Part shown: piece by piece, positions 6,760 through 13,568 of the stretch
Numbering within the stretch: position 1 is the stretch's first letter
Layout: each line of letters starts with the position of its first letter
Assembly: GCA_030044075.1 (NCBI GenBank)
Contig: JASHWM010000086.1
Location: forward strand, 1-13,568
Direction: 5' to 3'
DNA length: 13,568 bases
From: Candidatus Rhabdochlamydia sp.
GTDB lineage: Bacteria > Chlamydiota > Chlamydiia > Chlamydiales > Rhabdochlamydiaceae
Notes under the pieces: model-generated
Seen by the model: the letters and a program-made list of their open reading frames with translations, nothing else
Told to the model about the DNA's origin: nothing
Database searches by the model: none
Program-made: the position numbers and the translations under genes

Positions 6760-7266
6760 ATGATCAGTCTATCGAACACCTTATCATTTGCTAGGGCGCC
6801 ACTTGCGTTTGTGTTTCTGATTGAAAACACTTCCCTGCGCATTATCGCGATCGTTCTGGCAATGATCACTGACAGCATCGACGGCTATATCGCAAGAAGG
6901 TCGCACCGCACCACTCAGTTCGGGGCCATCCTTGACCCAGCAATGGATAAATTCTTTGTCTTCTTTTTACTGAGCGTCCTTCTCTACGAAAAAACACTGC
7001 TCCCATGGCAGGCTGGCGCCATGCTCGCCAGAGACTTTTCCCTTTGCGCTTTTGGTGTGTACCTGGGTATTAGCGGCAAATGGTCTTCCCATGTGGTCAC
7101 ATCTGTAAGATGGAGTAAAATTACCACAGCAATGCAGTTTATTGTGCTGATCTGTGTAACATTGGGAATGCAGCTTCCGTGGTATGTGTTCACATTCTTT
7201 ATCTTTTCAGGGATCCTTTCCTTTATCGAGCTTTTTCAAATAAAAAATCGCAAAGAAAACAATTAA
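6760..7266 (+). CDS. CDP-alcohol phosphatidyltransferase (PgsA-like)
   Basis: A 168-residue membrane enzyme of the CDP-alcohol phosphatidyltransferase family, which joins a CDP-diacylglycerol phosphatidyl group to an alcohol such as glycerol-3-phosphate or inositol phosphate. The full metal-binding signature is present: D38, D41-G42, A45-R46, G55, D59 and D63. The N-terminus (ISLSNTLSFARAPLAFVF) resembles that of phosphatidylglycerophosphate synthases, the most likely function, but it is shorter than most PgsA proteins (about 180-200), and chlamydiae can have more than one family member, so I give no symbol. Several hydrophobic segments follow the motif (about 64-79, 88-104, 123-158). It lies 31 nt after the DedA gene, probably in the same transcript. 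The ATG lacks a well-spaced Shine-Dalgarno; a GGGA lies 15 nt upstream. Confidence 0.9.
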   Translation: MISLSNTLSFARAPLAFVFLIENTSLRIIAIVLAMITDSIDGYIARRSHRTTQFGAILDPAMDKFFVFFLLSVLLYEKTLLPWQAGAMLARDFSLCAFGVYLGISGKWSSHVVTSVRWSKITTAMQFIVLICVTLGMQLPWYVFTFFIFSGILSFIELFQIKNRKENN

Positions 7267-7333
7267 ATTTTTTAATCTTACTCTTTCGCCCTCTATAAAA
7301 AGACTCCCTCTATTTAGTAAATAATTTTAATAT

Positions 7334-7361
7334 TTGTATTAATGTAAATTGATGATAAAAT
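7334..7361 (+). promoter_or_regulatory. Candidate promoter of the 505-residue membrane protein
   Basis: TTGTAT (7334-7339), a 16-nt spacer and TAAAAT (7356-7361) lie in a very AT-rich gap (7267-7407). The predicted start near 7368 leaves a leader of about 40 nt. A second weaker pair (TTTACA at 7362 and TAAATT at 7384) would leave only about 12 nt. Confidence 0.4.
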
Positions 7362-7407
7362 TTTACAACAAAAACAGTAATAATAAATTATTTTTAATTT
7401 AATTACC

Positions 7408-8925
7408 GTGAGAACATCTGAAATTAGTTGTCTAAATGCAGTAGAAAGGCTGACCCTCACGGTCTACGAAGCAGAGGGCCTTCCTTCGATCGTCTCCGAG
7501 CCGATCGCAAGGGTCGCAGCGCTTCTGCTATCGCCGGCCGCTGCTATCGACCTTGCCGTCCACACGTTTTTTATCATCCCTACGTTCGTGTATTCGATGG
7601 GATATTCGCTGTTTAACTGGGAGTTTAATTTTGTATTGCCCTGGCAGCATCTCCAAAGGGTCAGGAATGCGGTCGCGCCTCTATTATTTGGAAGCGTCCT
7701 CGGCTTTATCCATCCCTACATGGGGATCGGCATCAGTGAACCAGCAGACAAACATGCCGTGCTTGGAATGGTCTCTTCCAATTGCGGTAATTCCTTCACT
7801 ACCGTTTGCAGCCCTATCGAAAGTCTTTCCATCATCGAATCCACAGCTAAAAGCAATCGTTATTGTACTGATGAAGGGGAGGAAAAAGAAATTTATTCTG
7901 ATGAGCACATTCGAGCAATCCAAACTGCAAGAAGCTATGAAAGTTCTCTTCAGTCTCTAAATGCGCAAGAATTTTTATACTCGATGAGCAACCTCACATT
8001 CTTAACGATGTCCTCGATTTATCAATCTGTTGACGAATCCAGTTGCTCTGAGCTTGGCAAAGAAAGTTTGAAGAGGTTCTCTGGTGTTTTGATCCCTGTG
8101 TTGAGCGCTGTTGATCTAACAATCGGTCTCGTAGTGCAGGCAATCTTTCTTGTGCTTGGCGCAGTGCAGCTTATCTCTGGTCGAACCATTGCCTATATGG
8201 AAACGACCTGCGATCCCCTGATGCATGTCAGCTTTTTGATCCAAAACGTGCTGAAAACACTCGGCAACCTTCTTGGAACCTTCGTATGGTTCTTTTCTCC
8301 GGATGCAGGTTTCCAAGTCAGCCTTTTTCCGGGATATATGTTTTATAAAATGCAGATGGGGCTCTTAATGCTCCAGCTTAAAATCAGAATGTATTTTCAA
8401 GGGGACAATACAAGGTTTGCTCTTCCGATCACATTTAAAACAGGCGCTTCTCCTTTCTCTCCTCCCACCGAGAGCATGCATGCTACGTACCTTATTGTTG
8501 AAAAGAAAGGAGACGCCTTTAATTTATATTGGGTCAATCGCCCCTCAGTTTCAGTTAGAGAAGGGATCAGCCAGGCGCAGGCCCTTGAGCAGATCGAGTT
8601 GATGTTTGAGAAAAGGTTCCCCTGCATGCAAGGAAAATTTTTCTCTTCTTCTGGTGAACTTCAACCTTTTCTTTTGGAATCAAGGCAATTTGACCGAATC
8701 CATATCCAAGGGAACGCAACAAATTGCCCCGTGTCCAACGCCTTTGGAATGCTGGACGCCTTGGACATCATCAGAGGGGAAGGAGAAATAACGACCCTTC
8801 GGAATCAAGCTACAAGAGAAGCTTTACTTGAGTATTACAGCTTCTATAGAAACGACGCCCCGATCCTTGGTTGTCCAGAAGATCCCTGGGAGGTCTTTGA
8901 AGGCTGCTTAAGAAGCTCCATCTAA
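7408..8925 (+). CDS. Unrecognised membrane protein with duplicated hydrophobic module and possible CE-clan cysteine-hydrolase-like C-terminus
   Basis: A 505-residue protein I do not recognise. Residues about 28-110 and 221-325 are two hydrophobic modules that look like copies: each opens with a helix around A-I/V-D-L (D48 and D236), runs through a second hydrophobic stretch, then a shorter polar link, and closes with a segment ending in xxPxxG (HPYMG at 102-106, SPDAG at 297-301). A polar, cysteine-containing insert (about 111-220) separates them. The C-terminal 170 residues are soluble and contain H358 in MHATYLIVE, N377 in LYWVN, Q434 and C440 in IQGNATNCPVSNAFGML. The H-to-N gap of 19 and Q-to-C gap of 6 fit CE-clan peptidases and acetyltransferases, although the usual W after H is absent and the acid slot holds N. 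The GTG at 7408 is the first start after an in-frame stop at 7384, without a Shine-Dalgarno. No N-terminal signal peptide is evident. Function is unknown; the enzyme idea is inference. Confidence 0.88.
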   Translation: MRTSEISCLNAVERLTLTVYEAEGLPSIVSEPIARVAALLLSPAAAIDLAVHTFFIIPTFVYSMGYSLFNWEFNFVLPWQHLQRVRNAVAPLLFGSVLGFIHPYMGIGISEPADKHAVLGMVSSNCGNSFTTVCSPIESLSIIESTAKSNRYCTDEGEEKEIYSDEHIRAIQTARSYESSLQSLNAQEFLYSMSNLTFLTMSSIYQSVDESSCSELGKESLKRFSGVLIPVLSAVDLTIGLVVQAIFLVLGAVQLISGRTIAYMETTCDPLMHVSFLIQNVLKTLGNLLGTFVWFFSPDAGFQVSLFPGYMFYKMQMGLLMLQLKIRMYFQGDNTRFALPITFKTGASPFSPPTESMHATYLIVEKKGDAFNLYWVNRPSVSVREGISQAQALEQIELMFEKRFPCMQGKFFSSSGELQPFLLESRQFDRIHIQGNATNCPVSNAFGMLDALDIIRGEGEITTLRNQATREALLEYYSFYRNDAPILGCPEDPWEVFEGCLRSSI

Positions 8926-10001
8926 ATAGTGACAGGGTGCTCTAAAATCCCTACCGGGATCGCTACCGAGGCCCCTGTTTTTGCTACTGTCTCGATCACA
9001 GCCATTAGAACTTCCTGTTTGACCTGATAATAAGCATCGAGCTTTGTCTCTAAAGAATAGACATCGACCAAAAGGTCGAGCCCATATTCTCCAAAAGCAT
9101 TCAAATTGACAATGAGGGGGAGCCTTGTGTCAATTGAGGCGCATTCCGAGATCGCTTTTTTAATCTCTTCAGAAAGGGTGCGCATTTGGTCGGCATGATT
9201 ATAACGGATCCTGATCTTCTCATAGATCCGCCGATGGGAGGCCCTTGAGACATTGACGACCAGCATGGTAGAAAAAAGTGCGTTCGGGAAATAGATCGGC
9301 CTTTTTTCCTTGTCCCGCACAGTCGTAAAATACCAGCCGATCTCTTCGACGACGCCCTCGATGTTTTTTTCTAGAAGAATGATGGTGTCCCCGATTTTAA
9401 AGGGCCTTTGGATAAAAAGGAGGAGTCCTCCAAAGCAGTTTGCCATCACATCCTTTGCTGCAAAAGCAATCCCTGCTGCTCCGATCCCTCCGAAAGCGAG
9501 AAGGGGAACGATATTCAACCCCAAAATTTGCAAAATGATCATTCCGGCAATAATTAAAATAACTGCTGACAAAAGTTTTCCAAGTGTCTGCGCGGCATTG
9601 GGGTCGATCTTGCTTTTGACGTAAATATCTTTAAGGATCAGGGAGGCCTCTGCCTCTTTTTTCCATCTAAGGACAATCCAGACAAGGCACCCGATGATTG
9701 CGGCATTGCGAAAGGGGGCGACATAATCTAAGGTGGCGACAGAACCAAACTTGTGTCCTAGGACATCGATCACAAAAGAAAACGCAAAGATCCCCAGAAG
9801 GAACTGCAGGGGAAGGTACACAATCTGATCGATTTTTTTGCGCCAGTCGCGAAATTTTGAAAAGAAATTCTTTCGCAGATAGCTCATGGCCAATTTCAAA
9901 CCGTAATTGACCCCTAAGATCACGGCGAGCCCAATAATAATTTCAACGACCCACATTTCATGAAAAAAATAATGGGAAATATTTGAAGAAGGCTCGATCA
10001 T
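8922..10001 (-). CDS. MscS-family mechanosensitive ion channel
   Basis: A 359-residue inner-membrane channel that opens under membrane tension to release solutes during osmotic downshock. The pore-lining helix is clear at 171-196 (GGIGAAGIAFAAKDV then MANCFGGLLLF), followed by the beta domain with QRPFKIGDTI (198-207), EGVVEEIGW (215-223) and the RPIYFPNALF segment (234-243). Hydrophobic segments near 17-36, 61-80, 97-113 and 140-160 plus the pore helix give about five spans, more like the YnaI/YbdG-type extended members than the three-span E. coli MscS. The C-terminal alpha/beta vestibule ends at 359. The ATG at 10001 has only a weak upstream GGG; an alternative start is M16. Its stop codon overlaps the stop of the convergent 505-residue gene, and it diverges from sppA. 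Confidence 0.95.
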   Translation of the reverse strand: MIEPSSNISHYFFHEMWVVEIIIGLAVILGVNYGLKLAMSYLRKNFFSKFRDWRKKIDQIVYLPLQFLLGIFAFSFVIDVLGHKFGSVATLDYVAPFRNAAIIGCLVWIVLRWKKEAEASLILKDIYVKSKIDPNAAQTLGKLLSAVILIIAGMIILQILGLNIVPLLAFGGIGAAGIAFAAKDVMANCFGGLLLFIQRPFKIGDTIILLEKNIEGVVEEIGWYFTTVRDKEKRPIYFPNALFSTMLVVNVSRASHRRIYEKIRIRYNHADQMRTLSEEIKKAISECASIDTRLPLIVNLNAFGEYGLDLLVDVYSLETKLDAYYQVKQEVLMAVIETVAKTGASVAIPVGILEHPVTI

Positions 10002-10103
10002 TTTTTAACCCGCTGTTTTTTTCTAAAAGAAATAGAACACCAAAAAAAATAGCAAGGAAAATCAATATCGACTAGACTAAAAGTAATTTATCCTGGTGGG
10101 CTT
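10002..10103. other. Divergent mscS / sppA intergenic region
   Basis: About 100 bases that must hold start signals for both genes. It is A/T-rich with a long A tract near 10042-10049. I found no convincing -35/-10 pair in either direction; TAGACT at 10073-10078 could be a -10 for sppA but has no good -35 partner. Confidence 0.5.
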
Positions 10104-11156
10104 ATGCAGTTTATCCGTGAATCCATTTTTATTAGCGCGATTCGTTCTTTTTGTATCTGTTTTGCCGCATGTCTTGGTGTTGTGATTGCGATAATTGCTG
10201 TCCTATTCGGGCTTGGAATTTTTTCCTCAAATGTTGCTCCCTCAGGGAGAGCTGAGCTCGTGATCGCGCCAGATGCGGAAGGTCGTAATGACCTTCTTTC
10301 TGAATCTGCTCCGGTGATCCTTCGTATTGATATCCATGGGGTCATTGGAGAGAAAGACCTTTCCTTAGAAAAGCTCGAGATGATGCTGAATGAGACGGAG
10401 ACAGGGATTCTTCGAAAAGGGCGCATCAAAGGGATACTACTGCATATGAACACCCCAGGCGGCTACTCTTTTGATTCTGCTGCCATCTCAGGCCTCCTTA
10501 AAGAATACAAAAAAAAGCATAACATTCCTGTCTATGCCTATGTCGAAGACCTCTGCGCATCGGGAGGCATGTACATCGCAACAGCTGCTGATAAAATCTA
10601 TACGACCCCCTATAGTATCGTCGGTTCGGTCGGGGTGATTATGCCTACCGCTTTTAATGTGACCGGCACAATGGAAAAGTATGGCGTCCAAGCTTTAACG
10701 CTAAGCCAGGGAAAAGACAAAGACCCTCTCAATCCTTTCAGACCATGGTCGCCAGATGAGGGACAGCCTCTAAAACCAATCATGACCGCCTTATATCAGC
10801 AGTTTGTCGATGCAATCGTAACTGCAAGGCCTCAAATTTCCAAGGAACAGCTCATCAATGACTACGGCGCTAGAGTATTTATCGCAGCGGACGCATTGAC
10901 AATCGGCATGATCGACAATGCAAATAGCGGCTATAGTAATGTCCTGCAGGACCTATGCCAGGCCTCCGGGATCAAAGAAAAAGAAAAATATCAGGTATTT
11001 AAATTTCGCATCCTCCATTCAATCATAGAAGACCTCACACAAGGGAAATCTTCCATATTGCAAGGAAAGATCACACATAGTGTGCAGATCGGAAACGGTG
11101 TTGATGAAAAAGCAAGAGAGAAGTTCCTCTACCTTTACGAACCAACTCTAAAATAA
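10104..11156 (+). CDS. sppA: S49-family signal peptide peptidase / protease IV-like (SppA)
   Basis: A 350-residue membrane-anchored serine-lysine peptidase expected to degrade released signal peptides or membrane-inserted peptides on the outer face of the cytoplasmic membrane. One N-terminal span is visible at about 17-40. The S49 domain begins near 71 (VILRIDIHGVIG), has MNTPGG (115-120), the nucleophile S153 in CASGGMYIA, GSVGV (174-178), and the general-base lysine K206 in GKDKDP. The S-to-K gap of 53 is close to that of Bacillus SppA. It is the short, single-domain form, not the duplicated E. coli protease IV. GGTGGG lies 3 nt before the ATG. It is 29 nt upstream of polA and probably co-transcribed with it. 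A SohB-like role is the main alternative. Confidence 0.93.
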   Translation: MQFIRESIFISAIRSFCICFAACLGVVIAIIAVLFGLGIFSSNVAPSGRAELVIAPDAEGRNDLLSESAPVILRIDIHGVIGEKDLSLEKLEMMLNETETGILRKGRIKGILLHMNTPGGYSFDSAAISGLLKEYKKKHNIPVYAYVEDLCASGGMYIATAADKIYTTPYSIVGSVGVIMPTAFNVTGTMEKYGVQALTLSQGKDKDPLNPFRPWSPDEGQPLKPIMTALYQQFVDAIVTARPQISKEQLINDYGARVFIAADALTIGMIDNANSGYSNVLQDLCQASGIKEKEKYQVFKFRILHSIIEDLTQGKSSILQGKITHSVQIGNGVDEKAREKFLYLYEPTLK

Positions 11157-11185
11157 TTCTTCCCTTTCGCCGCATGGCTTGAATA

Positions 11186-13568
11186 ATGAATAAACTCTAC
11201 CTTATAGACGCGCTTAACTTTCTTTTTCGATCGTACTATGCGATCGGCCCCATGACGAACCTTAAAGGCCAGTCGACAAATGCTCTTTTTGGCTTTATCC
11301 GGAGCATCAATAAGATCATCAAGGATTTTTCTCCGACCCATATGGCCGTTATCTTCGATGGGGAAGACAATAAAAAATCTCGAAAAGAACTGTTCGCAGA
11401 ATACAAAAGCCATCGAAAAGGGATGCCTGAAGACCTTTTTTTCCAATTAGAAAAAGCTTTCGATTTTTGCAATTACGCCAATATCCCTACACTTTCTGTT
11501 CCTGGAGTAGAAGCAGATGATACGATTGGAAGCATTGCCAAATGGGCGTATGGCAAAAATGTTCAAACTTACATCTTGAGCGGCGATAAAGACCTTTGCC
11601 AGCTCATCAATGACAAGACCTTCGTTATTAATGCCTACAAAGACAACTTGCTCATCGATGAAAAAAAAGTGGAAGAGATCTTTGGGGTCTCGACCCACCA
11701 GATCGTGGACTATCTCGCAATTATGGGAGATGCCTCAGACAACATCCCCGGAATAGAAGGGTTCGGCCCAAAGACTGCTTCCCAACTCCTCCAGCAATTT
11801 GGCAGCCTTGAAGCCCTCTTAAAACACCCGGAGCAAGTCCCAGGTCAAAAAAAACAAGAGACCCTTCGCAGCAGCAAAGACGTCGCCCTTTTGAGCAAGG
11901 CCCTTGCTACCATCCAGACAGATGTCGATTTTCCTAAAGAGGAGTCATTCTTCCTGCTCCAGCCCCCCGACCTGGACCATCTGAAAGAATTTTATCATGA
12001 GATGCACTTCAACTCTCTTTTGAAAGAACTCGATGACCAGCCTAAAGCTGCTCTTCAGGAGGAGCCTGTCACCTATCATACGGTCGCTCATCTTGAAGCT
12101 TTAGATAAGCTCATCCAGGAGCTTTCCAAAAAAAAAGAGCTCTGCCTCGACACCGAGACGACCGCATTGAGGCCGATGAGCGCTGCGATTGTAGGAGTTG
12201 GCCTTGGTTTTTCTTCAAAAGAAGCCTACTATATTCCCCTTAATGGAAGCATGGAGAAAGCCACAGTTTTGAGTCACCTTAAAAATCTCCTGGAATCACC
12301 CATTTCGATCTATGGGCATAACATCAAATACGACCTGCACGTTCTGAATAATGAGGGTATTTTCCCAAGGCATATCTCTTTTGATACAATGCTCGCCTCT
12401 TATCTTATCCAGCCTCAAGGGCAAAAGCACAATTTGGATGACCTTTCCTTAGAAAAGTTTGGCAAAGTAAAAATCCCTATTACTGACCTGATAGGAAAAG
12501 GAAAGCAAGAAATTTCAATGAGCGATGTGCCTATTGGCAAAGTAGCAGAATATTGCTGTGAGGATGTCGACTATACCTGCCGGCTCAAAGAAGTGTTTTC
12601 TAAAGAAATCATAGCAGAAGGGCTCTTTGATATTTTAGACAAGATCGAACTTCCCCTTATTCCTGTACTGTTGGACATGGAAAGAAAAGGAATTTACGTT
12701 GACCAAAAAAACCTCTCTCACATGTCTGAAGAGATTTCCAAACAGCTCCAAAAGCTTGAAATGGAAATTTATGACTTTGCAGAAGAAAAGTTTAACATCA
12801 ACTCCCCAAAACAACTCAGCCATATTCTCTTTGAAAAGCTGAAACTGAAACCTCCCAAGAAAACGACTACAGGTTTTTCAACAAATGCCGAAGTGTTAGA
12901 GATCCTGCAAAATGAGTCACCCCTCATCCCCAAGCTTTTGGAATATCGAACACTGGAAAAGCTCCGCTCGACCTATCTCGATGCCCTCCCTTCCGAGATC
13001 AATCCCTCTACAGGGAGGATCCACTGCACGTTCAACCAAACAGTGACAGCAACAGGGCGCCTCTCCTGTCAAAATCCCAATCTGCAAAATATCCCTGTCC
13101 GGTCTGAGGAAGGACGAAAGATCCGCACGGCATTTAAACCGCAAAAAGAAAATTTTCTCTTTTTGTCGAGCGACTATTCGCAAATTGAACTTCGCCTCCT
13201 TGCTCATTTTAGCGAGGACCCCCTGCTTCTTAAAGCGTTCCATGAGGGAGAAGATATCCACGCTTTTACTGCTTCAGAGGTCTTTAACGTCCCCTTGAAA
13301 GAGGTGACAAGCGAGATGCGTTACCGGGCAAAGGCTGTGAACTTCGGCATCCTCTATGGACAGCAGGCTTTCGGCCTTTCTCGAGGTCTTTCCATCGACT
13401 ATAAAGAAGCTTCTCAATTTATCGACGCATATTTTAAAAGATACAAGAAGGTAAAAGAATATTTGGAATCCTGCAAAGAAACGGCCAGGAAAACGGGAAA
13501 AGCTGTTACGATTACAGGCAGACAGCGCCCTATCCCTGAAATCCACAGTAAAAACCCTATGATCCGCG
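11186..13568 (+). CDS. polA: DNA polymerase I (C-terminus cut by window edge)
   Basis: Repair and Okazaki-fragment polymerase with all three domains; 794 codons are visible. The 5'-nuclease domain (1 to about 285) retains its acidic cluster: D8, D59, E109/D111/D112, D134/D136 and D182/D185 in MGDASDNIPG. The 3'-5' exonuclease domain (about 295-480) keeps D322 and E324 in LDTETT, D383 in HNIKYDL, and Y456/D460, so proofreading looks active, unlike in many bacteria that have lost it. The polymerase domain shows TATGRLSCQNPNLQNIP (621-637), motif A SSDYSQIELR with D663, and motif B with R712, K716, F720 and Y724; F720 is the residue that disfavours dideoxynucleotides. Motif C (HDE) lies beyond the edge. 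The ATG lacks a clear Shine-Dalgarno; 12 nt upstream is a two-codon frame (ATG GCT TGA). It is probably co-transcribed with sppA. Confidence 0.98.
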   Translation, partial: MNKLYLIDALNFLFRSYYAIGPMTNLKGQSTNALFGFIRSINKIIKDFSPTHMAVIFDGEDNKKSRKELFAEYKSHRKGMPEDLFFQLEKAFDFCNYANIPTLSVPGVEADDTIGSIAKWAYGKNVQTYILSGDKDLCQLINDKTFVINAYKDNLLIDEKKVEEIFGVSTHQIVDYLAIMGDASDNIPGIEGFGPKTASQLLQQFGSLEALLKHPEQVPGQKKQETLRSSKDVALLSKALATIQTDVDFPKEESFFLLQPPDLDHLKEFYHEMHFNSLLKELDDQPKAALQEEPVTYHTVAHLEALDKLIQELSKKKELCLDTETTALRPMSAAIVGVGLGFSSKEAYYIPLNGSMEKATVLSHLKNLLESPISIYGHNIKYDLHVLNNEGIFPRHISFDTMLASYLIQPQGQKHNLDDLSLEKFGKVKIPITDLIGKGKQEISMSDVPIGKVAEYCCEDVDYTCRLKEVFSKEIIAEGLFDILDKIELPLIPVLLDMERKGIYVDQKNLSHMSEEISKQLQKLEMEIYDFAEEKFNINSPKQLSHILFEKLKLKPPKKTTTGFSTNAEVLEILQNESPLIPKLLEYRTLEKLRSTYLDALPSEINPSTGRIHCTFNQTVTATGRLSCQNPNLQNIPVRSEEGRKIRTAFKPQKENFLFLSSDYSQIELRLLAHFSEDPLLLKAFHEGEDIHAFTASEVFNVPLKEVTSEMRYRAKAVNFGILYGQQAFGLSRGLSIDYKEASQFIDAYFKRYKKVKEYLESCKETARKTGKAVTITGRQRPIPEIHSKNPMIR

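Noticed and set aside
7267-7407. Terminator after the CDP-alcohol transferase gene
   Set aside because: Only AT-only short palindromes such as ATTAAA/TTTAAT are present; no GC-containing stem followed by Ts.
7553-7960. Second plus-strand frame within the 505-residue gene, as a sign of frameshift
   Set aside because: The main frame is open and continuous from 7408 to 8925 with coherent hydrophobic patterning; the other frame has no motif.
12917-13546. Minus-strand frames of 114 and 90 codons inside polA
   Set aside because: They are antisense to the conserved polymerase motifs A and B.

Overview
The window reads as a chromosomal housekeeping segment of a member of the Chlamydiae, most likely an environmental (Parachlamydiales-type) lineage. 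The main reasons are a 525-residue nucleotide transporter of the chlamydial/rickettsial/plastid NTT family, a DUF2709-like gene next to tsaE and a dnaQ-like exonuclease (I recall a similar grouping around CT536-CT538 in Chlamydia trachomatis), and a leucine dehydrogenase of the type chlamydiae carry. Base composition looks to be roughly in the low-to-mid 40s %GC by eye. The species assignment is inference; no database search was possible.

Layout. 1-287 (-) is the N-terminal 95 codons of leucine dehydrogenase, running off the left edge. About 300 bp of AT-rich DNA separate it from a divergent four-gene operon (590-3124, +): a DUF2709-like protein, tsaE, engB and a DnaQ-like exonuclease with a C-terminal DUF3820-like domain. 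Its cistrons are nearly contiguous or overlap by 4 nt (ATGA). pgk follows (3186-4397, +) with its own promoter. A strong promoter (TTGTCA-16-TATAAT) then drives an NTT transporter, a DedA/VTT membrane protein and a CDP-alcohol phosphatidyltransferase (4533-7266, +). An unrecognised 505-residue membrane protein (7408-8925, +) converges tail to tail, with overlapping stop codons, on a MscS-family channel (8922-10001, -). Divergent from mscS are an S49 (SppA-like) peptidase and polA (10104 to the right edge, +); polA is cut before its last catalytic motif.

Together the genes cover tRNA t6A modification (TsaE), ribosome assembly (EngB), DNA repair and proofreading (PolA, DnaQ-like), glycolysis (Pgk), nucleotide import from the host (NTT), and membrane lipid synthesis, translocation and stress (CDP-alcohol transferase, DedA, MscS, SppA).

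The most interesting object is the 505-residue protein. It contains two similar hydrophobic modules, apparently an internal duplication, followed by a soluble C-terminal domain. That domain has an ordered H358 / N377 / Q434 / C440 set whose spacings (19 and 6) match the catalytic layout of CE-clan cysteine peptidases and acetyltransferases (Ulp1, YopJ, chlamydial ChlaDub). If real, it would be an undescribed membrane-anchored effector-like enzyme; this is a hypothesis from motif geometry only. I saw no CRISPR array, tRNA, rRNA, insertion sequence or phage gene.
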